DNA from: Dyella sp. M7H15-1
Lineage (GTDB): Bacteria > Pseudomonadota > Gammaproteobacteria > Xanthomonadales > Rhodanobacteraceae
Assembly: GCF_004114615.1 (NCBI RefSeq)
Contig: NZ_CP035300.1
Span: 2,976,001 to 3,040,000, forward strand
Direction: 5' to 3'
Length of the DNA stretch: 64,000 bases
Shown: piece by piece, positions 38,798-48,475 of the stretch
Numbering within the stretch: the first letter of the stretch is position 1
How the letters are laid out: the number at the start of each line of letters is the position of its first letter
The notes under the pieces: model-generated
The model's database searches: none
Told to the model about the DNA's origin: nothing
What the model saw: only the letters and a program-made list of their open reading frames with translations
Made by a program: the position numbers and the translations under genes

Positions 38798-41700
38798 CCA
38801 AGGCCGCCTCGAAGGCGACAACCTGGTGTTGAACGCCAGCCACGTCAGCAACACCGGCACCATCATCGGCAACACCATCACGATCCACGCTGCCAGCCTG
38901 ACCAACGGCGCCGACCTTGGCACGCAAACCGACAACAACCCCTACCAAACCGGCCTGATCGCCGCCGTCAATGCACTCAATCTCTATATCACCGGCGATC
39001 TGCTCAACCGCGACGCCATGCTCTACAGCCTGGGCGACCTCACCCTCGCCGCCGATGCCGCCGGCACGCGCAGTCAATCGGTGACGAACCTTTCCGGCGA
39101 CATCGAAGCCGGCGGCAACCTCATCGTCAACGCCCAGCAGATCACCAACGAGCGGCGCGTGCTGGAGACGGAAACCTACACGCTCAGCCCCGCCGAACAG
39201 CAAGCCAACCGCACCACCCGCACCACCCTCTTCGATTGGACCACCGACCCCGAAGCCACCACCTTCTGCAACGCCTACGCGCAAACCATCGGCATGAATG
39301 GCCACGCCGTGCGCTGTGGTCCGCTGGGTTATTACGGCGATGCCGCCTACGACACGCTCACGCAAACCATCCTGTCCATCACCCGCCTCACCGCCGCCAG
39401 CGCCGAAAGCCGCCTCTTGGCCGGTGGCAACATCCGCCTCAACGGCTCCGTCCTCAACAGCAACGCCACGATCGCCGCCGGCAACCATCTGATCATCAAC
39501 GGCCAGGATGGCAACAACGGGGGCGGCAACGTCGGCAGCGACACCGTGCAAAACCTCGCCTTCGTCCCCACCGTGTTGCTCCAGAACGACCTGGTGCGCT
39601 CCGTCGATGGCGATTACCGCGGCAAGCGCTGGTACTCCAACCGCGAATCCAACCAACCACCGATGGTCTTTGCCGAGCACGTCACGAGCGCCACCCTGGC
39701 GGCGGGCAGCGTGCCTTTTCTGACCCTCGATGCCGGCCCCAGCTTGCGCGCCACGATGAGCGCTGGCAACGCGGTGGACATCCGCGCGCAAGACGTCAGC
39801 AACACGCCCGTCGGCGCCGACGGCAAACCGGTCAGCGGCGTGGGTCTGGGACAAAACAGCAGCGGCCCATATCTCAGCGGCCAGGGTGGCGGCGGCGCCG
39901 GCAACGTCGTCGGCAACACCCACCCCGGCAACCTGGGCAACCTCGGCCCCGCCCCCGGCGCCCCGTTCGTCGGCACCCCGCAGCAGCCCTATCCGGTGCA
40001 ACTGCCCCGCAACGGCCTGTACACCCTTCACCCCGGCAACGGCAGCCCGTATCTGGTGGAAACCGATCCACGCTTCGCCACGATGAGCGGCTTCCTCGGC
40101 AACGACTACCTCCTGAACCAGTTGGGCCTGCAAGGTGACCTCACCTTGAAGCGCCTGGGCGATGCCTTCTACGAAACCCAGCTGGTGATGGACCAACTCA
40201 CCAGCCTTACGGGCCGCCGCTTCCTCGACGGCAACGGCGATGCGTTGGAGCAATACAAAGCCTTGATGGATGCGGGCACGCAGGAAGCCCAGTCATTCAA
40301 CCTCAGCGTCGGCGTCGCCCTCACCCCCGCCCAGATCGCCAGCCTGACCCAGGACATGGTCTGGCTGGTCAACCAAACGGTGAACGGCGAACAAGTCCTG
40401 GTGCCAGTGGTGTATCTGAGCCAGAACACCGCCAGCCACGTGGCCAGCGGCGCGGTCATGCAAGGCAGCACCGTCAGCATCAACGCCAGCAACCAGCTCA
40501 CCAACACGGGCACCCTGCAAGCCAGCAACGATGCCCGCCTGAAAGCCGGCAATCTGCTCAACGCCGGCACCGTCGCGGCCGGCGGCAACCTGAGCGTGCA
40601 AGCCGCGCAAGACCTGCTCAACGCCGGCGCCCTCCAGGGCGGCAACGTCGCGTTGGTGGCCGGCAATAACCTCACCAGCCGCGCCGATAGCAGCACCGTC
40701 AGCCTGGGCACCGTCAACCTCAGCGGTCTCTCGCTCAGCGATGCGCAACGCGCCGGTATCGCCACCGGTGGCCAGCTCAGCGCCACCGGCATCCTCACCG
40801 CCCAAGCGGGCAACAACCTCAATCTCGACCATGCTAACGTCAACGCCGGCCAAAACCTCGGCCTGGCGGCGGGCAACGACCTCACCGCCACCGCCAGCAC
40901 CCTCAACGCCGGCAACGACGCACAACTGATCGCCGGCCATAACTTCACCCTCAACGCCGCCGCCGGCCAAGGCAGCAGCCAGCAAAGCGCCCACGCCGCC
41001 AGCGCGAGCACGCACACCGATGTCACCACGCTCCACGCCGGCGGCAGTGCCGTGCTCGCCGCCGGCAACGATCTCACCAGCCAGGGCGCACAGCTCCAAG
41101 CCGGCGATCAACTCGCCCTCAGCGCCGGCCACGACCTCACCCTCAACGCCGTCACCGATACCCAAAGCCAAGGCAACAGTTGGCAGAGCGGCCACACCCA
41201 ATACAACCAGATCACGCAAGACCAATCGTTGCGCGGCACCACACTCGACGCCGCCCACGGCATCGCCCTCAGCGCCGGCCACGACCTCACCACCGTCGCC
41301 GCCAACGTCACCAGCAGCAACGGTGCCATCGCACTCGCCGCCGGCAACGACGTGAACCTCCACGCGGCCCAAGAAAACCACAGCTGGCAACAAGACAGCA
41401 CCACCAAAAAATCCGGCCTGCTCAGCAGCAGCACCACCACCACCCACGATGCCAGCCAGGACAGCCTGGCGGTCGGCACCTTGCTCAGCGGCAACACCGT
41501 CACCGTCGCCGCCGGTCATGACGTGAACACCCAAGCCGCACAAATCGTCGCCACCGACGACATCGTGATGGCCGCCGGCAACAACCTAAACATCGGCACC
41601 GCCACCAGCACGCACAGCGAGCAGCACGACAAGACCGTGAGCAAATCCGGTCTGATGGGCCAGGGTGTTGGCATTCTGATCGGCAGTTCCAAAGAGCAGA

Positions 41701-44045
41701 CGAGCGCCAGCCTCACCCAAAACACACCTACCGGTAGCCTGATCGGCAGCCTCGACGGCAGCGTGACACTCACCGCCGGCAACACCGCGCACATCACCGG
41801 CAGCGACGTCATCAGCCAGATAGGCACGACGATCGTCGGCAACGATGTGACCATCGATGCGACCGTCGGCACCACCGATACCGCCCAAACCTACAAGCAG
41901 CAGACAGCGGGCATCACGGCGGGTCTCAGCGGTGGCCTGGTGAGCGCCGTACAAGGCATTTATGGCATGACGCAGGCCAGTCATGGCGCACAGGACGATC
42001 GCCTCAAGGCGCTATACGCCACGCAAGCCGCCTACACCGCCAACGAAAGCTACAACGCGTATCAAGCCAACGCCGCGCAAGGCGGTGATGCCAGCAGCGG
42101 CATCAACCTTCGCCTGGGCATCGGCGCAAGCAGCGCGAGCAGCAGCACCACCACCCACGACGACACCGCCTACGGCAGCCGTATCCATAGCCCGGGCAAC
42201 GTCACCATTGCCGCCACCGGCGGCGACCTCAACATCATCGGCAGCCAGATCGACGGCCAGAACGTGGCCCTCGCTGCCGCCAACAACATCAATCTTTTGA
42301 GCCAAGCCGAAAACCACACGCTAGAAAGCAGCAACAAGAACGCCAGCGGCGGTGTGGGCATCCAGATCGGCAGCGGTGGCGTTGGCTTCTACGCCCAGGC
42401 GTCCGTTGGCAAGGGCAGTGCACACGGCAACGGCACCACCCATGCCGACACCGCCATCAATGCCCGCGACACGCTCACCCTGATCAGCGGCAACGACACA
42501 ACGATCAGGGGCGCACAACTCACCGGCAATACAGTGCTCGGCGCCATCGGCGGCAACCTGCTAATCCAAAGCGAACAAGACACCGACGACTATGCCAGCA
42601 AGCAACAGCAGATCGGTGGCGAAATGGTCATCGGCATGGGCGGTGGGGGCAGCCTGAGTTACAGCCAAAACAACACCAACAGCCACTACGCCAGCGTGAA
42701 CAACGTGAGTGGCATCGGTGCAGGCAGCGGCGGTTTCGACCTTACCGTAGGCGGCAACACACACCTGATCGGCGGCGTGATCGCCAGCAGTGCGGAAGCC
42801 AGCAAGAACAACCTGACGACAGGAACGTTGACCTACGAAGACATCCGGAACGAAAGCAGCGGCAAGGCCTCCAGCACCAGCCTGGGCGGTGACAGCAGCA
42901 TGGTCAGCGGCAGCAAGTACACCGCGGGCAAGGGCATTGCCGGCAATCTGTTGGGCAAAGGCAGCGATAGCGAACATCACAGCAGCACCACGCCTAGCGC
43001 CATTGCCGATGGCACCATCACCATCACTAACGGTGCCGCGCAACAAGCGCTGACCGGTAAGACGAGCACCGAAGCCATCGCGGGACTGAGTCGCGATGCG
43101 CGTCTGGACAATCAGGCGCTGGTTCACCCGGATCTTGAGAAGCTGCAAGCGAACGCTGAGTTGGAGCAGGGGCTTAAAGGGTTCGGATATCAGGTGGGCA
43201 CCCACTACACCGACGAGGCGTATCGCACGATGTTCATAAAGGCGGCGGATGTGTATGAAGTGGCTTACAACGACAGTGGCAAGGCTGTACCTGGCCGTAA
43301 GTTGACTGACGAAGAAAAGAGGCAGCTACAGCCCGGCAAGGATGGTGCGGTCTTTATCGCCGATAACGGCATCTTCAATGGCAACGAAGCGGCGGCTAAA
43401 TACGCGGATCAGCACAGCAGCGCGGGTGACGGACCCCAGTACTACATTGCGTTCCCAGAGGCCGGCAACAGCTTGTCTGAATTGCTGGTTGCCGGATACC
43501 AGAAAAGTCTTGAGAGCGACTTTTTTGGGCTTACCAACGCCACCGAGGAAACCAAACAGATGATGATGCTGTACGGACAGGATGGCTTGCATTTCGATGG
43601 TCACAGCCGTGGGGCAATGACCATCGGCAACGCCATGGAATCGATCGCCAAGATGCCTGGTGCGGAGGGCATTTTGTCGGGGACGACCATCAGCTTCTTT
43701 GGGCCGGCATATAACGCGGGGAAAGCGGACCAGATTTTGAGCTTCCTGCAAGATCGCAAGGCTATTGCTGATCCAGCACAAAGGCAGGACATGGTGTTGG
43801 CACTGCAAAATCACATCGCTGATCCGGTGGGGCGATTCATTGGTGGAAACCCTGCAACCGGCGGTACGAATCCTGAAGGGTCGGCAACTCTTTGGGAGAT
43901 GATTCGTGCGGGGACAGGTCAACCAAATTCATCACACAATTGCTATGGGGCGCCTGTGGGGCCAAATTCTTGCGGCAATTTCTGGAAAGAATCTCCAGAG
44001 CAACAGCCCATAAGTATTCCAGTAGACGAGGCCGGGAAAAAATGA
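38643..44045 (+). CDS. TpsA/CdiA-like exoprotein, C-terminal part with HSRG serine-hydrolase-like tip
   Basis: The continuation of the exoprotein after the frameshift; homology actually resumes at 38622. It holds the rest of the haemagglutinin repeats and a conserved pre-tip block with S-E-Q-D-T-D-D-Y-A-S-K. From about 43080 there is a lower-GC tip of about 300 residues. The tip has N-G-I-F-N, then D-G-H-S-R-G-A-M-T (GHSRG at 43599-43613, a G-x-S-x-G nucleophile elbow), F-F-G-P-A-Y-N, H-I-A-D-P-V-G and S-H-N-C-Y-G. Ser, Asp and His in this order suggest an alpha/beta-hydrolase triad, perhaps a lipase-like toxin. The stop overlaps the start of a small lipoprotein gene, the likely immunity partner. 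The hydrolase role is inferred from motifs. Confidence 0.8.
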   Translation: MVFNLGGTLTNTRGATLQAVNALTVNAASLDNQAGADINSRTTTLHAATQTNQGRLEGDNLVLNASHVSNTGTIIGNTITIHAASLTNGADLGTQTDNNPYQTGLIAAVNALNLYITGDLLNRDAMLYSLGDLTLAADAAGTRSQSVTNLSGDIEAGGNLIVNAQQITNERRVLETETYTLSPAEQQANRTTRTTLFDWTTDPEATTFCNAYAQTIGMNGHAVRCGPLGYYGDAAYDTLTQTILSITRLTAASAESRLLAGGNIRLNGSVLNSNATIAAGNHLIINGQDGNNGGGNVGSDTVQNLAFVPTVLLQNDLVRSVDGDYRGKRWYSNRESNQPPMVFAEHVTSATLAAGSVPFLTLDAGPSLRATMSAGNAVDIRAQDVSNTPVGADGKPVSGVGLGQNSSGPYLSGQGGGGAGNVVGNTHPGNLGNLGPAPGAPFVGTPQQPYPVQLPRNGLYTLHPGNGSPYLVETDPRFATMSGFLGNDYLLNQLGLQGDLTLKRLGDAFYETQLVMDQLTSLTGRRFLDGNGDALEQYKALMDAGTQEAQSFNLSVGVALTPAQIASLTQDMVWLVNQTVNGEQVLVPVVYLSQNTASHVASGAVMQGSTVSINASNQLTNTGTLQASNDARLKAGNLLNAGTVAAGGNLSVQAAQDLLNAGALQGGNVALVAGNNLTSRADSSTVSLGTVNLSGLSLSDAQRAGIATGGQLSATGILTAQAGNNLNLDHANVNAGQNLGLAAGNDLTATASTLNAGNDAQLIAGHNFTLNAAAGQGSSQQSAHAASASTHTDVTTLHAGGSAVLAAGNDLTSQGAQLQAGDQLALSAGHDLTLNAVTDTQSQGNSWQSGHTQYNQITQDQSLRGTTLDAAHGIALSAGHDLTTVAANVTSSNGAIALAAGNDVNLHAAQENHSWQQDSTTKKSGLLSSSTTTTHDASQDSLAVGTLLSGNTVTVAAGHDVNTQAAQIVATDDIVMAAGNNLNIGTATSTHSEQHDKTVSKSGLMGQGVGILIGSSKEQTSASLTQNTPTGSLIGSLDGSVTLTAGNTAHITGSDVISQIGTTIVGNDVTIDATVGTTDTAQTYKQQTAGITAGLSGGLVSAVQGIYGMTQASHGAQDDRLKALYATQAAYTANESYNAYQANAAQGGDASSGINLRLGIGASSASSSTTTHDDTAYGSRIHSPGNVTIAATGGDLNIIGSQIDGQNVALAAANNINLLSQAENHTLESSNKNASGGVGIQIGSGGVGFYAQASVGKGSAHGNGTTHADTAINARDTLTLISGNDTTIRGAQLTGNTVLGAIGGNLLIQSEQDTDDYASKQQQIGGEMVIGMGGGGSLSYSQNNTNSHYASVNNVSGIGAGSGGFDLTVGGNTHLIGGVIASSAEASKNNLTTGTLTYEDIRNESSGKASSTSLGGDSSMVSGSKYTAGKGIAGNLLGKGSDSEHHSSTTPSAIADGTITITNGAAQQALTGKTSTEAIAGLSRDARLDNQALVHPDLEKLQANAELEQGLKGFGYQVGTHYTDEAYRTMFIKAADVYEVAYNDSGKAVPGRKLTDEEKRQLQPGKDGAVFIADNGIFNGNEAAAKYADQHSSAGDGPQYYIAFPEAGNSLSELLVAGYQKSLESDFFGLTNATEETKQMMMLYGQDGLHFDGHSRGAMTIGNAMESIAKMPGAEGILSGTTISFFGPAYNAGKADQILSFLQDRKAIADPAQRQDMVLALQNHIADPVGRFIGGNPATGGTNPEGSATLWEMIRAGTGQPNSSHNCYGAPVGPNSCGNFWKESPEQQPISIPVDEAGKK

Positions 44046-44473
44046 ACCATGCTATGAGGAGCTTGACCATTTTCACATTGGCTGCACTTCAAGGGGGGTG
44101 TCTGGGATATAAGCCATTCCAGCCGCCGCCGCCGCCAAGCGAGTCCTGGATTAAAGCGGGCGCATCAGAAACTGATGTGACGGCAGCCTTGTTGGAGTGT
44201 GGTTTTACTCAGCCAAGAGGAAAGGTTCCTGGACTACAGCAAAAGATGACACTCGACGAAGATGCGTTGGCCTTATTGTGCATGGAGCACGGTGGCTTTG
44301 TTGCCAAATATGGTAATTCATATGCTGACTTCTGTAGGAATTTCAAAGGGGTGGAGGCTTGCCGAGTTGGCACCCCAGCTCCTTTGCCTGATGTAAACAG
44401 ACGTCTTAACAGCCAATTCTGCAAGCGATTTCCTCATGCAGATGTTTGCACCCTAAGACGTCTTGGCTCCTGA
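44042..44473 (+). CDS. Small lipoprotein, candidate immunity protein of the first hydrolase tip
   Basis: A 143-residue protein with a lipoprotein signal (lipobox L-Q-G-G-C; ATG 44042 overlaps the toxin stop as ATGA, ATG 44054 is an alternative). The mature part has six cysteines in the contexts E-C-G-F, L-C-M-E-H-G-G-F, F-C-R-N, A-C-R, F-C-K and V-C-T. The same order occurs in the lipoprotein at 55811. Tight coupling to the tip, a periplasm-facing anchor and co-variation with the tip suggest it protects the producer against its own envelope-acting toxin. No family name is recognised. Confidence 0.7.
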   Translation: MNHAMRSLTIFTLAALQGGCLGYKPFQPPPPPSESWIKAGASETDVTAALLECGFTQPRGKVPGLQQKMTLDEDALALLCMEHGGFVAKYGNSYADFCRNFKGVEACRVGTPAPLPDVNRRLNSQFCKRFPHADVCTLRRLGS

Positions 44474-47400
44474 GTAGCACTACCACGCAAGATAGCTACG
44501 CCATCGGCAGCCTGCTCAGCGGCAACACCGTCGCCGTGGCGGCCGGTCACGACATCAACACCCAAGCCGCACAAATCGTCGCCACCGATGACGTGGTGAT
44601 GGCCGCGGGTAACAACTTGACTATCGGCACCGCTACCAGCACGCACAGCGAGCAGCACGATCAAACGACGAAAACCAGTGGCATGTTCACCAGCGGCCTG
44701 AACCTGATGATCGGGTCCAGCAAGGAAAGCAACACGTACACCGAAACCGATACCACCCCGCAAGGCAGCGTCATCGGCAGCTTGAACGGTGGTGTCACGT
44801 TGACCGCCGGCAACCGTGTGCACATCACCGGCAGCGATGTGCTGAGCAACACCGGCATCGCGATCGTCGGCAAGGACGTGACCATCGATGCGGCGGTGGG
44901 TACGCAGGACACCACGCAAACTTACAAACAACAGCAAGCGGGCCTCACGCTCGGCTTGGGTGGCGCCGTCGCCGATGCGATGAACAGCGCCTACGCCAGC
45001 GCCGAACGCGGCAACCAAGTGCAGGATGATCGCTTGAAAGCCTTGTATGCCGCGCAAGCCGCGTACAGTGCCAGCGATGCCTTGGGCATGGCCGGCACCT
45101 CACTCGGTCAGGCTGCGACCAAGACGGACAATCCCAACGGCATCAACCTGCAACTGGGTATCGATGCCAGCAGCGCCAGCAGCAGCACCACCACCCATGA
45201 CGAAACGGCTTACGGCAGCCATATCCGCAGCCACGGCGACGTAGTCATTGCGGCGACGGGTGGTGACCTCAACATCATCGGCAGCCAGGTTGACGGGCAG
45301 AACATCGCCCTGGCTGCGGCCAACAACCTCAATATCCTCAGCCAAGCCGAAAACCACAGCCTGCAAAGCAGCAACAAGAACGCCAGCGGCGGCGTGGGCA
45401 TCCAGATCGGCAGCGATGGCCTGGGCTTCTATGCGCAAGCCTCGGTCGGCCAAGGCAGTGCGCACGGCAACGGCACCACGCATGCCGAAAGCCTGATCAA
45501 CGCCAGCGACACCCTCACCCTCGTCAGCGGCAACGACACCACCATCAAAGGCGCCCAGCTCACCGGCAACACCGTCATCGGCGCCATCGGTGGCAACCTG
45601 CTGATCCAAAGCGAACAAGACACCGACGACTACGCCAGCAAGCAGCAACAGCTCAGCGGCAAGATGGTCATCGGCTATAGCAGCGGCGGCAGCCTCAGCT
45701 ACAACCAGAGCAAGGTCAACAGCCACTACCAGAGCGTGAATGAAGTCAGCGGTATTCAAGCAGGCAGCGGCGGCTTTGACATCACCGTCGGCGGCAATAC
45801 GCACCTGATCGGTGGCGTGATCGCCAGCAGTGCCGATCCGAGCAAGAACCTGCTAGATACCGGCAGCCTCACTTACGAGAGCCTTCACAACGAGGCCAGC
45901 TACAGCGCCAGCAACATCGGCGTGAGCGCGAGTTACAGTGCCGGCGGTGGCTTCAGCGGTTCGCCAATGCTTGGTGTGCCGCAAAGCGGACATAGCAGCA
46001 GCGATACCAACAGCGGCATCGCGCAAGGCACGATCATCCAACGCGACAGCAACACCGATCTAAGTGGACTGGATCGCAACCCCACGTTCGACAACCAGGC
46101 CCTCAACCCCATCTTCGATGCGCAGAAGGTGCAGGAGAACATGGAAGCGGGCCAAGTCGCGGGCCAAGTGGGCATGCGAAGCGCCGGCACGCTCGCGCAA
46201 TACATGGCCAATCACGCCACGACGCCAGAAGAGCAAGCGGCTTGGAGCGACGGCGGTACGAACAAGACCTTGCTGCATGGCCTGGTCGGCGCCGCCACCG
46301 CAGCGCTAGGCGGTGGCAATGCCTTGCAAGGCGCTCTGGGTGCGGCCGCCAGCGAAGCGGCCAGCGGCGCCATGCAGCGCTACCTGGACGATCAAGGCAT
46401 CGCCGATCCCAACCAGCGCAACCTGCTGATGCAGTTGGCGAGCACGGCGATCGGCGGCGCTGCCGGTGGCGGCACAGGCGCGGCGACCGCGTTGCAAGGC
46501 GATCAATACAACTGCGCTCTTCATCCCGAATACGTGCAGCGCATTGATAAGGCGGCGCAACAGTTTGCCCAAGAACAATGCAATGCAGGCAACTGCATCA
46601 GCGTGGATGAGGCCCGTAATCGACTTATCTATCAAGCCTATCGAAACCAGGACGCAACCTTCGACCAGGTGCAGGCGGTGCAAGGACGGCCGAATGATCA
46701 GGCGGCGGCGGATTTCCTATCCATTCGATCGTCCGGCTACCTCGATCCGCTGTCGGGACGGCCCATCGACTTGTCGAGTACCGATGCCGGCGAGCGTCAA
46801 AATCCAGCCCTTTTTGCCAACGCGCTGTACAACGACAAGCAGGCGTATGAGTGGGTGAAGCAAGCCACCGGCCTGTCGGATGACTATCTGCAGGCGATGG
46901 CGCGCCAGGACTACAACGACAACCAGTTGCCGGCCTATGCCAGCCAGTACGCCGACTGGACGACCCATCAAACCCTGCGTGACATGATCGGCTATGGCAC
47001 GCCGTTCGGTGGCGTTGCTACGGCCGGTGAGCTGGCCTATCGCGGGCAATACGTCGAAGCCGGAAAGGAAGCGGGCAAGGAAGTCGCGATCAACGTGGCG
47101 GCGGCCGGCGTGGGCAAAGCCGTTGGTGCGGCGGCTTCGGCGATCAAGATGGCGATCAAGGATGGGAAGGCGACGGGAGAAGCGGCGAGCGCAGCAGGTG
47201 ATGCGCTGAAGGCAGGTAATACCGAGGCAAATCAGGCAGCAAACGTTGCACAAGCTGCTGCTCAGAAGCAACTGGACGATACCGCTGCTAAAACGCTCTT
47301 CGGGCAGGAGAGGAAGTTTTGGTCACAGGATCCAGTTAACTTTGAAGGCAATAAGGTCTACCAAAGGAATGATCTTATCGACCCTGCACGGATTGATCCG

Positions 47401-47658
47401 AAGACAGGAATGACAAATCTTGAATTGATGCAATCTGGTAGAGCACCGATCGGTCCAGATGGCAAACCTTTGAACCTGCATCACATGCTACAAACACAAG
47501 ATGGACCCATTGCCGAAGTGACTCAGGGCTTCCATCAGCAATACAATGCAACCCTACATGTCAATTCTGGAAGTAACATTCCGTCAGGTATTGAGCGATC
47601 AGAGTTTGCGGCATGGCGTACGCAATATTGGAAAGAGCGAGCCACGGATTTTCAGTAG
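44446..47658 (+). CDS. Displaced TpsA/CdiA C-terminal cassette with LHH nuclease tip
   Basis: A 1070-residue open frame with no signal peptide or TPS domain. Homology to the main exoprotein begins at about 44467, inside the end of the preceding lipoprotein gene, and matches main-gene sequence from about 41420 on. The only start is a weak TTG at 44446, so it may not be expressed as such. It has the S-E-Q-D-T-D-D-Y-A-S-K block, a pre-tip region with D-Q-Y-N-C-A-L-H-P-E, and a hydrophobic stretch. The C-terminal tip has N-L-H-H-M-L-Q (LHH at 47476-47484), followed by D-G-P-I-A-E-V and a later histidine, the LHH class of the HNH/Endonuclease VII toxin nucleases. The SUKH-type gene 7 bases later is the matching immunity type. 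Confidence 0.8.
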   Translation: MHPKTSWLLSSTTTQDSYAIGSLLSGNTVAVAAGHDINTQAAQIVATDDVVMAAGNNLTIGTATSTHSEQHDQTTKTSGMFTSGLNLMIGSSKESNTYTETDTTPQGSVIGSLNGGVTLTAGNRVHITGSDVLSNTGIAIVGKDVTIDAAVGTQDTTQTYKQQQAGLTLGLGGAVADAMNSAYASAERGNQVQDDRLKALYAAQAAYSASDALGMAGTSLGQAATKTDNPNGINLQLGIDASSASSSTTTHDETAYGSHIRSHGDVVIAATGGDLNIIGSQVDGQNIALAAANNLNILSQAENHSLQSSNKNASGGVGIQIGSDGLGFYAQASVGQGSAHGNGTTHAESLINASDTLTLVSGNDTTIKGAQLTGNTVIGAIGGNLLIQSEQDTDDYASKQQQLSGKMVIGYSSGGSLSYNQSKVNSHYQSVNEVSGIQAGSGGFDITVGGNTHLIGGVIASSADPSKNLLDTGSLTYESLHNEASYSASNIGVSASYSAGGGFSGSPMLGVPQSGHSSSDTNSGIAQGTIIQRDSNTDLSGLDRNPTFDNQALNPIFDAQKVQENMEAGQVAGQVGMRSAGTLAQYMANHATTPEEQAAWSDGGTNKTLLHGLVGAATAALGGGNALQGALGAAASEAASGAMQRYLDDQGIADPNQRNLLMQLASTAIGGAAGGGTGAATALQGDQYNCALHPEYVQRIDKAAQQFAQEQCNAGNCISVDEARNRLIYQAYRNQDATFDQVQAVQGRPNDQAAADFLSIRSSGYLDPLSGRPIDLSSTDAGERQNPALFANALYNDKQAYEWVKQATGLSDDYLQAMARQDYNDNQLPAYASQYADWTTHQTLRDMIGYGTPFGGVATAGELAYRGQYVEAGKEAGKEVAINVAAAGVGKAVGAAASAIKMAIKDGKATGEAASAAGDALKAGNTEANQAANVAQAAAQKQLDDTAAKTLFGQERKFWSQDPVNFEGNKVYQRNDLIDPARIDPKTGMTNLELMQSGRAPIGPDGKPLNLHHMLQTQDGPIAEVTQGFHQQYNATLHVNSGSNIPSGIERSEFAAWRTQYWKERATDFQ

Positions 47659-47665
47659 GTGAAAT

Positions 47666-48088
47666 ATGAATGACGCTATCGATACAGCTATTGATCGCCT
47701 TCTTGATCTGTCCAAGGGCGCGCGGACGAAGCTTCCTGTTCCTAGTGAAGAAATGATTGAACAGTGTGAGCAGGAAATTGGGATGCCCATTCCTGAAGAT
47801 TTTCGTAAAGTACTTCGTCGCGCTAGTAATGTTTTTTTTGGGCCCATCGATCTTGTAACGATCACGGGGTCTCCACAGTCACATTGGACTGATCTCAAGG
47901 CAGTCGTAGCCGATGCCCGATCGAGTGGCGTCCCTGGCGATTGGCTGCCCATATGCGAGGACAACGCAGACTTCTATTGCCTTGTCCCAGATGGCTCTGT
48001 CCGCTTCTGGTCGCACAATGGTCCAACCCAGGAGTCCTGGCCAAGTCTTGCCGCTTGGATCGAGGATATCTGGATAGCGAGCAAGTAG
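47666..48088 (+). CDS. SMI1/KNR4 (SUKH) family immunity protein
   Basis: A 140-residue cytoplasmic protein. The family signature is visible: an opening helix with E-E-M-I-E-Q-C-E-Q-E-I-G-M-P-I-P-E-D-F, then a hydrophobic core with G-D-W-L-P-I-C-E-D-N-A-D-F-Y-C-L and W-P-S-L-A-A-W-I-E. SUKH proteins are known immunity partners of nuclease toxins. Its place 7 bases after the LHH nuclease cassette fits a toxin-immunity pair, and a cytoplasmic location suits a nuclease target. Confidence 0.85.
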   Translation: MNDAIDTAIDRLLDLSKGARTKLPVPSEEMIEQCEQEIGMPIPEDFRKVLRRASNVFFGPIDLVTITGSPQSHWTDLKAVVADARSSGVPGDWLPICEDNADFYCLVPDGSVRFWSHNGPTQESWPSLAAWIEDIWIASK

Positions 48089-48118
48089 AGCCGTGTCGAT
48101 GATGAGAGCGTACGCAAC

Positions 48119-48475
48119 TGGTCATGGACCAGCTCACCAGCCTCACCGGCCGCCGTTACCTCGACGGCAACGGCGACGCACTGGAGCAATACAAAGCCCT
48201 GATGGATGCCGGCGTCGACGAGGCGCAACAGTTCCATCTCGCCGTCGGCGTCGCACTCACGCCCGACCAGGTGGCGAGCCTCACGCAAGACATGGTGTGG
48301 CTGGTCAGCGAACAGGTGAACGGCGAATCCGTGCTCGTACCGGTCGTCTACCTGAGCCAGAAAACCGCCAACAGCGTGGCCGGCGGCGCGGTGATTCAAG
48401 GCACCACCGTCACCTTGAACAGCAGCGGCAACCTTAGCCAATACGGGCAACATTCAAGCGAGCCAGGACGCCAGC
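48119..48475 (+). pseudogene. 5' piece of the third displaced exoprotein cassette, frameshifted
   Basis: From about 48119 the sequence aligns with the main exoprotein at about 40185 (M-D-Q-L-T-S-L-T-G-R-R, then A-L-E-Q-Y-K-A-L-M-D-A-G). It stays in frame to 48435 (S-S-G-N-L), after which the other frame continues as A-N-T-G-N-I-Q from 48437. One extra base near 48436 explains the break. The 5' edge lies 31 bases after the SUKH gene stop and has no ribosome site. Confidence 0.7.

Noticed and set aside
38613-40253. Minus-strand open frame of 546 codons opposite the TpsA gene
   Set aside because: Gly/Ala/Val-rich shadow of repetitive high-GC coding sequence; no start signals and no domain.
40293-41543. 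Minus-strand open frame of 416 codons opposite the TpsA gene
   Set aside because: Same cause: reverse complement of haemagglutinin repeats.
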